A stretch of DNA of 17,958 nucleotides from Chlamydiota bacterium (GTDB taxonomy: Bacteria; Chlamydiota; Chlamydiia; Chlamydiales; SLFE01): the NCBI GenBank assembly GCA_011065065.1, contig JAAKFL010000016.1, positions 1 through 17,958 on the forward strand, in the 5' to 3' direction. The notes beneath the pieces are model-generated. The model did no database searches and was not told where the DNA came from. It worked only from the letters and a program-made list of their open reading frames with translations. Numbering within the stretch: position 1 is the first letter of the stretch; the number at the start of each line of letters is the position of its first letter. Shown here piece by piece: positions 1 through 6,193 of this stretch. The translations under genes were made by a program, and so were the position numbers.

Positions 1-864
1 CATGTCGATGCTTTTTTAGGAAGGTTTGAAGAATTGCCAGATGAACTAAAATTGCTCATTTTTAATGAGTTGGAAATATCAGACATGGCGTCTGTGGTAC
101 GTGTTTCACAGGATTTAGAGCGGATTAGCCAGGAAGAAGCTCTTAAGGGAAGCAAAGGTGTTTATGATGACCGGCTACAAGAAGTGATTAATCAAATGGA
201 GCCTGATGATTGGGAAAAGGATCAAGGCGATTGGATTAATTATTATAAAATTCAAGATAGTGATTGGAAGACTGATGAGTTCCTTGAGACATATCGCAAA
301 GAATTAAAATACGCAACAAGTTTAGATTTAAAGCAGTTTAAAATTTCTTCAGATTTTTTTAATTTTATTTTTAATAATTGCCCTAACCTAAAGTCCTTAC
401 GAATTAATACTGATCCTGAAGAAGAAATTAATGAAGAAGTACTTAAGACCTTTCCTTCTGGATTGACGAATCTAACACTGTATGGAGATGGGGTTACAGA
501 TGCTGTGTTAGAGCATTTGAAAACGTTTTCGGGATTGAAATCATTATTTCTGTACGGTTGTCATAGACTTACTGAGGATGGGTTTAAACATCTTGGAGAG
601 ATGAAAGGATTAACCGTTCTCTCTTTTGACAACTCATCTATGGAGGATAAAGATATCAAGCATTTGGCATCACTAACAGAATTGATAGTCCTGAATTTGA
701 CTGATTGTACCTTTTTTGAGGATGCTGGTTTAATGGACTTAAAAGCTTTAACAAAATTGAGACTCCTGAATTTATATGGTTGTTATCAACTCTCAGAAGG
801 GGCAATTGAAGAGCTCAGAGAGGCTCTTCCTGACACAGCAATCATAACCAAACCACCAGAATAA
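1..864 (+). CDS. F-box and leucine-rich-repeat protein, 5' end outside the window
   Basis: The reading frame is open to the left edge (first codons read HVDAFLGRFEELPDEL), so the true start lies upstream and the TTG at 34 is not the start. Codons 9-50 look like an F-box: LPDELKLLIFNELEISDM followed by the VVRVSQDLE segment. The usual aromatic/Trp end of the motif is not evident. From about codon 108 to the stop there are roughly six to seven leucine-rich repeats of 24-26 residues of the cysteine-containing (AMN1/FBXL) type, such as LKSLFLYGCHRLTEDGFKHL and LRLLNLYGCYQLSEGAIEEL. Known biology: F-box proteins dock to Skp1 in SCF ubiquitin ligases and LRRs recruit the substrate; bacterial examples are translocated effectors. 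Inference: a host-directed effector. The visible part has no signal peptide or membrane segment. The F-box call is good and the LRR call is strong. Confidence 0.85.
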   Translation, partial: HVDAFLGRFEELPDELKLLIFNELEISDMASVVRVSQDLERISQEEALKGSKGVYDDRLQEVINQMEPDDWEKDQGDWINYYKIQDSDWKTDEFLETYRKELKYATSLDLKQFKISSDFFNFIFNNCPNLKSLRINTDPEEEINEEVLKTFPSGLTNLTLYGDGVTDAVLEHLKTFSGLKSLFLYGCHRLTEDGFKHLGEMKGLTVLSFDNSSMEDKDIKHLASLTELIVLNLTDCTFFEDAGLMDLKALTKLRLLNLYGCYQLSEGAIEELREALPDTAIITKPPE

Positions 865-871
865 AAAATAC

Positions 872-900
872 AAGACTTCATTTTCACAACTCGCTATAGT
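872..900 (+). promoter_or_regulatory. candidate promoter of gshAB, leaderless type
   Basis: TATAGT at 895-900 is a good -10 box and AAGACT at 872-877, 17 bases upstream, is a weak -35 box (matches GAC). Only seven bases separate the -10 from the ATG at 908 and no Shine-Dalgarno sequence is present, so transcription would begin at or next to the start codon. The alternative is read-through from the upstream F-box gene. Confidence 0.4.
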
Positions 901-907
901 GGTGTGA

Positions 908-3361
908 ATGGAACAGGCATTTGAAGAAAAACTTGATCGATTACGGTCTCATGGCGCTCTTCTTCTTGAATCCCTCCATGGGCTTGAAAAAGAGTGTTTC
1001 CGTATCAATGAAGATGGGACGATCTCACAGGCTCCTCATCCCAAAGTACTGGGATCCTCTCTCATGCACCCTTTTATCAGTACCGATTTCTCCGAATCAC
1101 AATTAGAGATGATTGCGCCTCCCTTTTCCTCTGAAGAGAAACTGATGGAGTTCATGAAACTGCTTCATCGGTACATCTACCATCATCTTGGTGAGGAGAG
1201 AATCTGGCCGTTTAGTGCCCCTTGCATGATTGACGATGAGATCCCCATTGCTCAATACGGTAGCTCGAACTTTGCTTATGAAAAGGAACTCTATCGCAAA
1301 GGGCTCCATTATCGATATGGGAGTACGATGCAGGCTCTATCAGGAGTTCACTACAATTTTTCCTTTTGCGATGAACTTCTCAAGCTACTTGACCCTTCTC
1401 CAAAATCAGAAGCCTATCTTCATATTGTCCGCAATTATTTACGTTATGGCTGGCTCACCACTTATTTGTTTGGAGCGACTCCCGTTTACGATGAGACCTA
1501 TTTCGAGACCAAACCAAAAAATCTTGAACTGCTAGCGCCTCATACTATCGGTGGTCCTTACGCGACCTCATTACGCATGAGCGAATACGGCTATTACAGC
1601 AAAGTTCAGACTCAAGTAGGAATCAGCTTTAATTCCTTCGATGAATACATTCAAGAACTCGAGCACGCCGTATCGACTCCGGCCAAAGTCTGGAAAGAGA
1701 TTCAAAAAGGAAACCAAATCAATGACAGTATCATACAAATTGAAGCGGAACATTATTCGAGAATTCGCCCGAAGCCTCCTGTTAATCAAAAACTGCGTCC
1801 CCTAGATTCTCTGAAAAAAGACGGTATTACCTACCTTGAGGTGAGAGGAATGGATCTTTACCCCTGGTCCATTGAAGGAACCGACACGCAACAACTCGTT
1901 TTCTTACATACGTTTCTTCTCTATTGTTTATTAAAAGAGAGTCCTCCAATTTCTAAAAAAGAGGAAAAGAACTTAACCTTCAATCAAAATATCGTGGCTC
2001 TTCACGGAAGGTTACCCACACTATCTCTTCATTTTACCAGGAAAGAAAAAACATTAAAAGCTTGGGCGAATCAGTTAATCGATGAAATGCGTTCTGTGGC
2101 AGAACTTTTAGACAGTTCTTTGATGACAAGAGAATATACAGACAGCTTGTCCCAACAACAACAGAAAATCGACAATCCTGAAAAAACACCTTCAGCGCGT
2201 ATTCTCAAAGAACTCACTTCTCAAAATGTGAGTTTTCGAGACTTTGGACTTGCACTGGCCAATAAGTTTAGAGAAGAATACCTGCAAAAAAATCTGCCAA
2301 AACCTTTTAAAGAGGAGCTCGATAAATTGGCAAACAAATCACTTGAAGACCAAAAGGCTCTTGAACGCTATGACGACTTTATTTTAAAGGGATATGAGGA
2401 TCTTGAACTCTCCACTCAAGCCCTATTGAGAGAAGCATTCAAGCGAGGAGTAGAGGTCGAAGCACTCGATCGCAAAGGACATTTTTTTCGCCTAAAAAAA
2501 GGTGATCATGTTCAGTATGTCAAACAGGCGACCATGACAAGTCTTGATTCGTTGATCACCTATCTTCAAATGGAAAATAAGGATGTGACGAAGAACCTGC
2601 TGTCGGAAAAAGGGTTTTCTGTTCCCAAAGGGATTCTTTGTTTCGATCCCAAAGAAGCTTTAGAAAAGTATCATGAAGTTCAGGATCAAAAACTGGTCAT
2701 CAAGCCCAATCGCATGAATTACGGCATAGGAATATATACCGTCGAAAAACAAGACTTGGCGGGTTATGAAGCCGCTATCGGAAAAGCGTTTGAATATGGC
2801 CAAGAAGTGGTTATCGAAAGGTTTCTTGAAGGAGAAGAGTATCGATTTTTTGTCATCGATCATCAAGTCGTCGCGATTTGCAAACGGATTCCCGCTAATG
2901 TCATTGGCGATGGAAAGCATTCCATTCGAGAATTGATTGAGATCAAAAACCATGATTCAAAGTATTATAAAATTCCCAAGTATTATTTACGTGCAGGAGA
3001 AGAAGAGGCTGAGTATTTAGCCCATCAAGGACTGAATTTTGAGGTTGTTCCTGAGGAGGGGACTCAGGTGTTTATCCGAGAGAATAGTAATGTGTCGACG
3101 GGTGGGGATTCAATCGACATGACTGACGAGATTCACCCGGGATATTCTGAGATCGCGGTTCAAGGGGCTCAAGTTGCTGAAGCGACGTTTTGTGGAGTCG
3201 ATATCATGATTCAAGATATTCGTGAAGCTCCAACGTCTGATAATCATGGAATCATTGAATTGAATTTCAATCCGGCTATTTGGATCCATCGGTATCCGAC
3301 ATATGGGGAGAAGCGGTATGTGGAGCGGCATGTTTTGGATGCTTTAGGGTTTCGTGGATAA
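908..3361 (+). CDS. gshAB: bifunctional glutathione synthesis protein GshAB (glutamate-cysteine ligase / glutathione synthetase)
   Basis: This 817-aa cytoplasmic enzyme should make glutathione in two ATP-dependent steps: gamma-glutamylcysteine formation, then glycine addition. The N-terminal half (about 1-450) resembles the proteobacterial-type glutamate-cysteine ligase, with LLLESLHGLEKECFRI and STDFSESQLEMIAP near the start and GITYLEVRGMDLYPW mid-domain. The C-terminal part (about 560-817) is an ATP-grasp domain like those of cyanophycin synthetase and D-Ala-D-Ala ligase. Key pieces are K599 in KPNRMNYGIGI, the VVIERFLEGEEYRFFVIDHQ strand pair, and the metal-binding ELNFNPA at 784-790. The length is slightly above the roughly 750 aa usual for GshAB/GshF. 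The ATG at 908 has no good Shine-Dalgarno sequence but a -10 box directly upstream. It stands alone between two F-box genes. Inference: thiol and redox protection inside a host cell. Confidence 0.93.
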   Translation: MEQAFEEKLDRLRSHGALLLESLHGLEKECFRINEDGTISQAPHPKVLGSSLMHPFISTDFSESQLEMIAPPFSSEEKLMEFMKLLHRYIYHHLGEERIWPFSAPCMIDDEIPIAQYGSSNFAYEKELYRKGLHYRYGSTMQALSGVHYNFSFCDELLKLLDPSPKSEAYLHIVRNYLRYGWLTTYLFGATPVYDETYFETKPKNLELLAPHTIGGPYATSLRMSEYGYYSKVQTQVGISFNSFDEYIQELEHAVSTPAKVWKEIQKGNQINDSIIQIEAEHYSRIRPKPPVNQKLRPLDSLKKDGITYLEVRGMDLYPWSIEGTDTQQLVFLHTFLLYCLLKESPPISKKEEKNLTFNQNIVALHGRLPTLSLHFTRKEKTLKAWANQLIDEMRSVAELLDSSLMTREYTDSLSQQQQKIDNPEKTPSARILKELTSQNVSFRDFGLALANKFREEYLQKNLPKPFKEELDKLANKSLEDQKALERYDDFILKGYEDLELSTQALLREAFKRGVEVEALDRKGHFFRLKKGDHVQYVKQATMTSLDSLITYLQMENKDVTKNLLSEKGFSVPKGILCFDPKEALEKYHEVQDQKLVIKPNRMNYGIGIYTVEKQDLAGYEAAIGKAFEYGQEVVIERFLEGEEYRFFVIDHQVVAICKRIPANVIGDGKHSIRELIEIKNHDSKYYKIPKYYLRAGEEEAEYLAHQGLNFEVVPEEGTQVFIRENSNVSTGGDSIDMTDEIHPGYSEIAVQGAQVAEATFCGVDIMIQDIREAPTSDNHGIIELNFNPAIWIHRYPTYGEKRYVERHVLDALGFRG

Positions 3362-3366
3362 AAAAA

Positions 3367-3409
3367 AGCACAGAGGGGCACAGAGAATAGCACAGAGGAA
3401 CACAGAGGG
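3367..3409 (+). repeat. left CACAGAG array (four 10-12 bp units)
   Basis: Four copies of CACAGAG start at 3369, 3379, 3391 and 3401, beginning six bases after the gshAB stop codon. The first 22 bases (3367-3388) match the reverse complement of 3987-4008 with a single mismatch, so this is one arm of an inverted pair that encloses the 188-bp palindrome and the small F-box gene. No reading frame is supported here. Confidence 0.8.
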
Positions 3410-3442
3410 TTGAAATGTGTAAAGTTTGGCACTTTTAAAAAC

Positions 3443-3630
3443 TAGCCCGGAGGGCTTAAATTGCAACAGCCCCGGGCACCGCCCGGGGTAAATGTTATAG
3501 ATAGGTAGCAGCCTGTAAGGCTGCAAGATGCAGTTGCAACGGTAATCTTGCAGCCTTACAGGCTGCGATAGAATCGGTTCTTTTCCCCGGGCGGTGCCCG
3601 GGGCTGTTGCAATTTAAGCCCTCCGGGCTA
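3443..3630. repeat. 188-bp nested composite palindrome (REP/BIME-like)
   Basis: The outer arms 3443-3488 and 3585-3630 are a perfect 46-bp inverted repeat. The inner arms 3508-3529 and 3545-3566 are a perfect 22-bp inverted repeat. The centre holds GTTGCAAC (3533-3540). Each arm is itself built from short hairpins with a three-base core: AGCCC-GGA-GGGCT, CCCCGGGC-ACC-GCCCGGGG, and in the inner arm GCAGCCT-GTA-AGGCTGC. The element is far more GC-rich than its surroundings. The layout resembles REP/BIME intergenic elements, which in other genomes are moved by RAYT transposases; none is in this window. It could also block or terminate transcription from gshAB. Confidence 0.85.
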
Positions 3631-3637
3631 TTTAAAT

Positions 3638-3641
3638 GAGG
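3638..3641 (+). promoter_or_regulatory. Shine-Dalgarno GAGG deciding the start of the small F-box gene
   Basis: GAGG lies five bases before the ATG at 3647. It overlaps the alternative GTG at 3641, so the ATG is the better start. It lies only eight bases beyond the right arm of the palindrome. Confidence 0.6.
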
Positions 3642-3646
3642 TGTTT

Positions 3647-3973
3647 ATGCAAGTTAATCATAATTATTTTGAAAATTTACCTGATGAAGTGCTTTTACAT
3701 ATATTCCAGTATCTAACACCGATAGAACTCGACCGAGTTTCAAAGGTGAGTCAGAGATGTTTCGATGTAGCCAATACAGATTCCTTATGGCAACCTTATG
3801 TCAGTCGATGTCTAAAACTCGAACTACATTCATGGTTTACTGATTCATGGAAAGGGACTGCTCTCGAAATTGCAAAAGAGAGTTATCAAAGAAAAAAAGA
3901 AATCGATGATCGTAACAAAATAAAAGCGCTGTTACCTCTACCACCGTATCACTATCCATCGATTGAACTATAG
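3647..3973 (+). CDS. small F-box protein (108 aa)
   Basis: Residues 8-50 are a textbook F-box: FENLPDEVLLHIFQYLTPIE, then LDRVSKVSQRCFDVANTDSLW with the terminal Trp in place. Known biology: the domain binds Skp1 of the host SCF ubiquitin ligase. The remaining 55-60 residues (WFTDSWKGTALEIAKESYQRKKEIDDRN and a proline-rich end) contain no repeat or substrate-binding domain that I recognise, so it is either an F-box-only protein or a shortened relative of a longer one. The ATG at 3647 is chosen over the GTG at 3641 because of the GAGG at 3638. There is no signal peptide or membrane segment. It sits alone between the palindrome and an inverted CACAGAG array that begins 13 bases after its stop, a context suggesting acquisition or expansion with the repeats. 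The F-box call is firm; effector status is inference. Confidence 0.85.
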   Translation: MQVNHNYFENLPDEVLLHIFQYLTPIELDRVSKVSQRCFDVANTDSLWQPYVSRCLKLELHSWFTDSWKGTALEIAKESYQRKKEIDDRNKIKALLPLPPYHYPSIEL

Positions 3974-3986
3974 ACAGCTCCTATTT

Positions 3987-4008
3987 TTCTCTGTGCACCT
4001 CTGTGCTT
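3987..4008 (-). repeat. right CACAGAG array (two units, inverted)
   Basis: CTCTGTG occurs at 3989 and 3999, the same 10-bp unit as at 3367-3409 but in opposite orientation. The 22-bp arms differ at one base. Together the two arms flank about 600 bp containing the palindrome and the F-box gene. The array ends nine bases before the -35 box of the next gene. Confidence 0.8.
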
Positions 4009-4016
4009 ATTTGGCC

Positions 4017-4045
4017 TTGACGATTTCCTCCACGTTCCCTATAGA
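4017..4045 (+). promoter_or_regulatory. sigma-70-like promoter of the histidine-phosphatase gene
   Basis: TTGACG (4017-4022), a 17-base spacer and TATAGA (4040-4045) give a near-consensus promoter. The predicted transcript start, around 4052, is almost on the ATG at 4054, and there is no Shine-Dalgarno sequence. A leaderless mRNA is the simplest reading. Confidence 0.65.
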
Positions 4046-4053
4046 ATGAAGCC

Positions 4054-4632
4054 ATGAGCAAGCTACGTGTCTACCTATGTCGCCACGGGGAAACAGAATG
4101 GACTCTCTCAGGTCAACATACCAGCTATTCCGATATTCCCATCACCCCCAATGGTGAACTCCAGGCCCAAAAGCTTAAGCAGCGACTTGAAAACGTCGAT
4201 TTCACAAAGGTCTACGTCAGTCCTCTCCTTCGGGCAAAGATGACCTGTGAAATTGTTGGCTTCATGCAAGATGCGGAAATTACCGACGATCTCTTTGAGT
4301 GGAATTACGGAGAAGTTGAAGGAAAGACGACTCCGGAAATCCGTAAAACCATCCCGGGCTGGACCATTTTTAATGATGGGGCGCCGGGAGGAGAGTCCAT
4401 CCAACAGGTGAGTGACCGGGCAGATCGTATGATTGAAATCGCTCGACAATACGAAGGAAATGTTGCCCTTTTCTCAAGTGGCCACTTTTCCCGAGTCCTA
4501 GCAGCCAGATGGTGTGGCTTGAGTGCCAGTGACGGTAGGTCACTTGCTCTGAGCACCGCATCTCTCAGTATTCTCGGTTATGAACGGGATGTTCCCGTCA
4601 TTCAACTCTGGAATGACACAGATTTTTTATAA
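4054..4632 (+). CDS. histidine phosphatase family protein (phosphoglycerate-mutase-like)
   Basis: A 192-aa cytosolic protein of the histidine phosphatase superfamily, which uses a phospho-histidine intermediate on small phosphorylated metabolites. The catalytic loop CRHGETEW carries H11. The second conserved His is H144 in LFSSGHFSRVLA. R10 and the R60 region (SPLLRAK), together with FEWNYGEVEG, complete the usual active-site set. The SGQHTSYSDIPITPNGE and WNYGE signatures place it nearer the acid-phosphatase/GpgP-like group than true glycolytic mutases, so the substrate cannot be named. The length is normal for the family. The gene appears monocistronic, with its own promoter directly upstream and another promoter just after its stop. 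Confidence 0.9.
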   Translation: MSKLRVYLCRHGETEWTLSGQHTSYSDIPITPNGELQAQKLKQRLENVDFTKVYVSPLLRAKMTCEIVGFMQDAEITDDLFEWNYGEVEGKTTPEIRKTIPGWTIFNDGAPGGESIQQVSDRADRMIEIARQYEGNVALFSSGHFSRVLAARWCGLSASDGRSLALSTASLSILGYERDVPVIQLWNDTDFL

Positions 4633-4644
4633 AATTATAAAAGT

Positions 4645-4672
4645 TTGAATTAAATATTTGTCGTGCTATAAG
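4645..4672 (+). promoter_or_regulatory. extended -10 promoter of the small exported protein
   Basis: TTGAAT (4645-4650), a 16-base spacer and TGC-TATAAG (-10 at 4667-4672, with the extended TGn) form a strong candidate. Transcription would start near 4679, just before an ATG at 4682 and about 23 bases before the ATG at 4703. Confidence 0.65.
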
Positions 4673-4702
4673 AAGCTTTAAATGATTGTTTGGGGTTATC
4701 AT

Positions 4703-5122
4703 ATGAGAGTCAGTTATCTTTTATCAATTACATTATTTCTTTCGTTGGTCTCAGGAGCTTATGCCGATCACAAAGTGGCCTATACGGGGCTGGCACCGGT
4801 TGAAAATCAAGAGTTTGAAGATCAAGTGGACGAGGCAATTATTAAAGATAAGTTGAAAATCATCAAGTTAGAAGAAAAGATTGCGGATACCACAAAAAAG
4901 GTTCCTCCTTCGTTAAAACTGGAATTAATGAAGGCTAAGGTGAATTTGGAAATGAAATCAAAGCTCGTGAAGAATTACGTCAGGACTACCATCATTCAGA
5001 ATGTCAAAGTGCGGAGAGAATTGCTGCGTTTACTGAATAAACAATCCATTAATATTGAAGATTTGATTGCCCTTCAAAAACTTGTGAATGAAGAAAAAGA
5101 TCATCAACGAGCGATTCAATAA
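4703..5122 (+). CDS. small exported protein of unknown function
   Basis: I do not recognise a family. The protein (139 aa from this start) opens with a clear signal peptide: MRVSYLL, a hydrophobic core ITLFLSLVSG, and a likely cut after AYA before DHKVAYTG. The mature part (about 115 aa) is charged and predicted helical, with Lys/Glu/Leu-rich stretches such as IIKLEEKIADTTKK and KVRRELLRLLNKQ, suggesting a periplasmic or surface helical protein. There is no lipobox cysteine. An in-frame ATG at 4682 would add MIVWGYH and could be used as a leaderless start, because the -10 box ends ten bases before it. I prefer 4703 because it gives a normal signal-peptide n-region and has GGGG (4692-4695) at a suitable distance. 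Confidence 0.75.
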   Translation: MRVSYLLSITLFLSLVSGAYADHKVAYTGLAPVENQEFEDQVDEAIIKDKLKIIKLEEKIADTTKKVPPSLKLELMKAKVNLEMKSKLVKNYVRTTIIQNVKVRRELLRLLNKQSINIEDLIALQKLVNEEKDHQRAIQ

Positions 5123-5149
5123 AGTCGAGTCAAAAACAACGTTTTCCAC

Positions 5150-5155
5150 TATACT
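5150..5155 (+). promoter_or_regulatory. -10 box TATACT upstream of the membrane protein/marC/truA operon
   Basis: TATACT lies eight bases before the ATG at 5164. No convincing -35 box is visible at 16-19 bases (best is TCGAGT at 5125-5130), and there is no Shine-Dalgarno sequence. If real, it gives another leaderless transcript and would drive the genes through truA. Confidence 0.4.
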
Positions 5156-5163
5156 TTCTGGTG

Positions 5164-5616
5164 ATGTTGATTCAGTTTCTCAATCAAAAATTTGAACACC
5201 TAAATGAAAATTTTGACCATTTCTGTCACCAAGGTGGCATAGAGTCGGCTGGGGTTGCTGTAGGGGGAGTTGCCATGGCGATTTTTCAGTCACCTTATAT
5301 CATTCCTTTTTGCGGTGTTCTCATCGGCATTTCTTGCACGACGCTTGCTGTTAAAGTCCTGAGTCAGTATAATTTACATTCGATTAATCCATCGAGCGCA
5401 GTTGCCTATCAGTTATTCCATAAGTATCCCAAGTTGAGGATGATCACCCTGATTTTCTCTGTAGTGATTGCGGGATCTTATCCTTTTCTTGCATTAGTGA
5501 CATCACTTGGACTAGGATTGATATTGGGAATTGAGTTAACAGAAGCGGGATCGTTGCGGAAGCCTCCTGGATTGACATACTTTGACTGGGTGAAGAAAAT
5601 ATTATGCTTATCTTAA
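5164..5616 (+). CDS. unknown small membrane protein
   Basis: I do not recognise this 150-aa protein. It has a hydrophilic N-terminus (MLIQFLNQKFEHLNENFDHF). A long hydrophobic stretch follows at about residues 28-66 (GVAVGGVAMAIF, then IIPFCGVLIGISCTTLAVKV) that could be one long or two short membrane segments. A second stretch lies at about 93-125 (MITLIFSVVIAGSYPFLAL, then TSLGLGLILGI), and the tail is short and basic. A GTG at 5161 directly precedes the ATG at 5164; the ATG is chosen because the -10 box is then at the same distance as in the neighbouring genes. Its last 13 bases overlap the first MarC gene, so they are probably translated together. A chlamydial inclusion-membrane type protein is possible, because of the hydrophobic hairpins, but weakly supported. 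Confidence 0.7.
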   Translation: MLIQFLNQKFEHLNENFDHFCHQGGIESAGVAVGGVAMAIFQSPYIIPFCGVLIGISCTTLAVKVLSQYNLHSINPSSAVAYQLFHKYPKLRMITLIFSVVIAGSYPFLALVTSLGLGLILGIELTEAGSLRKPPGLTYFDWVKKILCLS

Positions 5617-6185
5617 GTTTAGCGTTCATTTTTTTTATTGTGGCTAATCCTATCGGAAATGGTCCCGTGATGCTTGCGATCATTAAAGATTTTGATTACC
5701 AGCATCAAAAGCGCATCATGTGGCGTGAATCGGTCTTTGCGTTTTTTTTAGCTCTGTTTTTCCAGTTTTTCGGTGAAGTGTTTTTGGGAACTCTTCATGT
5801 GGCTCCTTATACGTTAACATATTGTGGGGGTATCTTACTTTTTTTGGTGGCTATTAGTATGATTTTTCCCGTTCTGCCAGAGCAAGTTGCAAGGGCAAAA
5901 AAGGAACCTTTTTTTGTTCCGATTGCCACTCCACTGATTTCCGGTCCCGGGTTGATGACCGTCATTATGGCCAAATCTCAAGATATTACAGATTGGTGGG
6001 TGATTACCGCGGCGATTGCGTTGTCTTGGATTCCGGTGACTTTTGCATTGGTCGGAGCACCGATGATGCTAAAAGTCTTGAAGCGAAGGGGTATGATTGC
6101 CTTAGAACAATTAATGGGGATGATTTTGATGCTGATTTCAGTGGAAATGTTTGTCTCCGCAACGATGAAGTATATAAACTCGTGA
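5604..6185 (+). CDS. MarC family integral membrane protein, first copy
   Basis: This 193-aa, roughly six-helix inner-membrane protein belongs to the MarC (YhgN/UPF0056) family, whose biochemical function is not established; early links to multiple antibiotic resistance were not upheld. Family marks are FIVANPIGNGPVMLAI near the N-terminus, PFFVPIATPLISGPGLMTVI after helix three, and GMIALEQLMGMILMLISVEM near the end. The ATG at 5604 lies inside the preceding gene (13-base overlap), with a GAAG eight bases upstream. It is a paralogue of the next gene. Confidence 0.9.
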   Translation: MLILSLAFIFFIVANPIGNGPVMLAIIKDFDYQHQKRIMWRESVFAFFLALFFQFFGEVFLGTLHVAPYTLTYCGGILLFLVAISMIFPVLPEQVARAKKEPFFVPIATPLISGPGLMTVIMAKSQDITDWWVITAAIALSWIPVTFALVGAPMMLKVLKRRGMIALEQLMGMILMLISVEMFVSATMKYINS

Positions 6186-6187
6186 GG
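6184..6187 (+). promoter_or_regulatory. Shine-Dalgarno GAGG overlapping the stop codon of the first marC
   Basis: GAGG shares bases with the TGA stop (6183-6185) and lies six bases before the ATG at 6194. This arrangement favours coupled translation of the two MarC copies. Confidence 0.55.
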
Positions 6188-6193
6188 TCTTAA

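Noticed and set aside
34..36. TTG at 34 as the start of the F-box/LRR protein
   Set aside because: The frame is open to the edge and the F-box begins before this codon (RFEELPDEL), so the start is upstream of the window.
3367..3409. CACAGAG array as a CRISPR
   Set aside because: Units are 7-10 bp with no unique spacers of constant length, and the pattern is inverted at 3987-4008. There are no cas genes.
3344..3526. Antisense reading frames running through the palindrome and the CACAGAG array
   Set aside because: They only reflect the repeat sequence, have no ribosome site and overlap the end of gshAB.
3443..3630. Insertion sequence with coding capacity
   Set aside because: The element has no transposase frame; it is only a structured repeat.
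4625..4642. TTTTATAA / TTATAAAA inverted repeat after the phosphatase gene as a terminator
   Set aside because: The stem is entirely A-T with a two-base loop, no T run follows, and it overlaps the stop codon.
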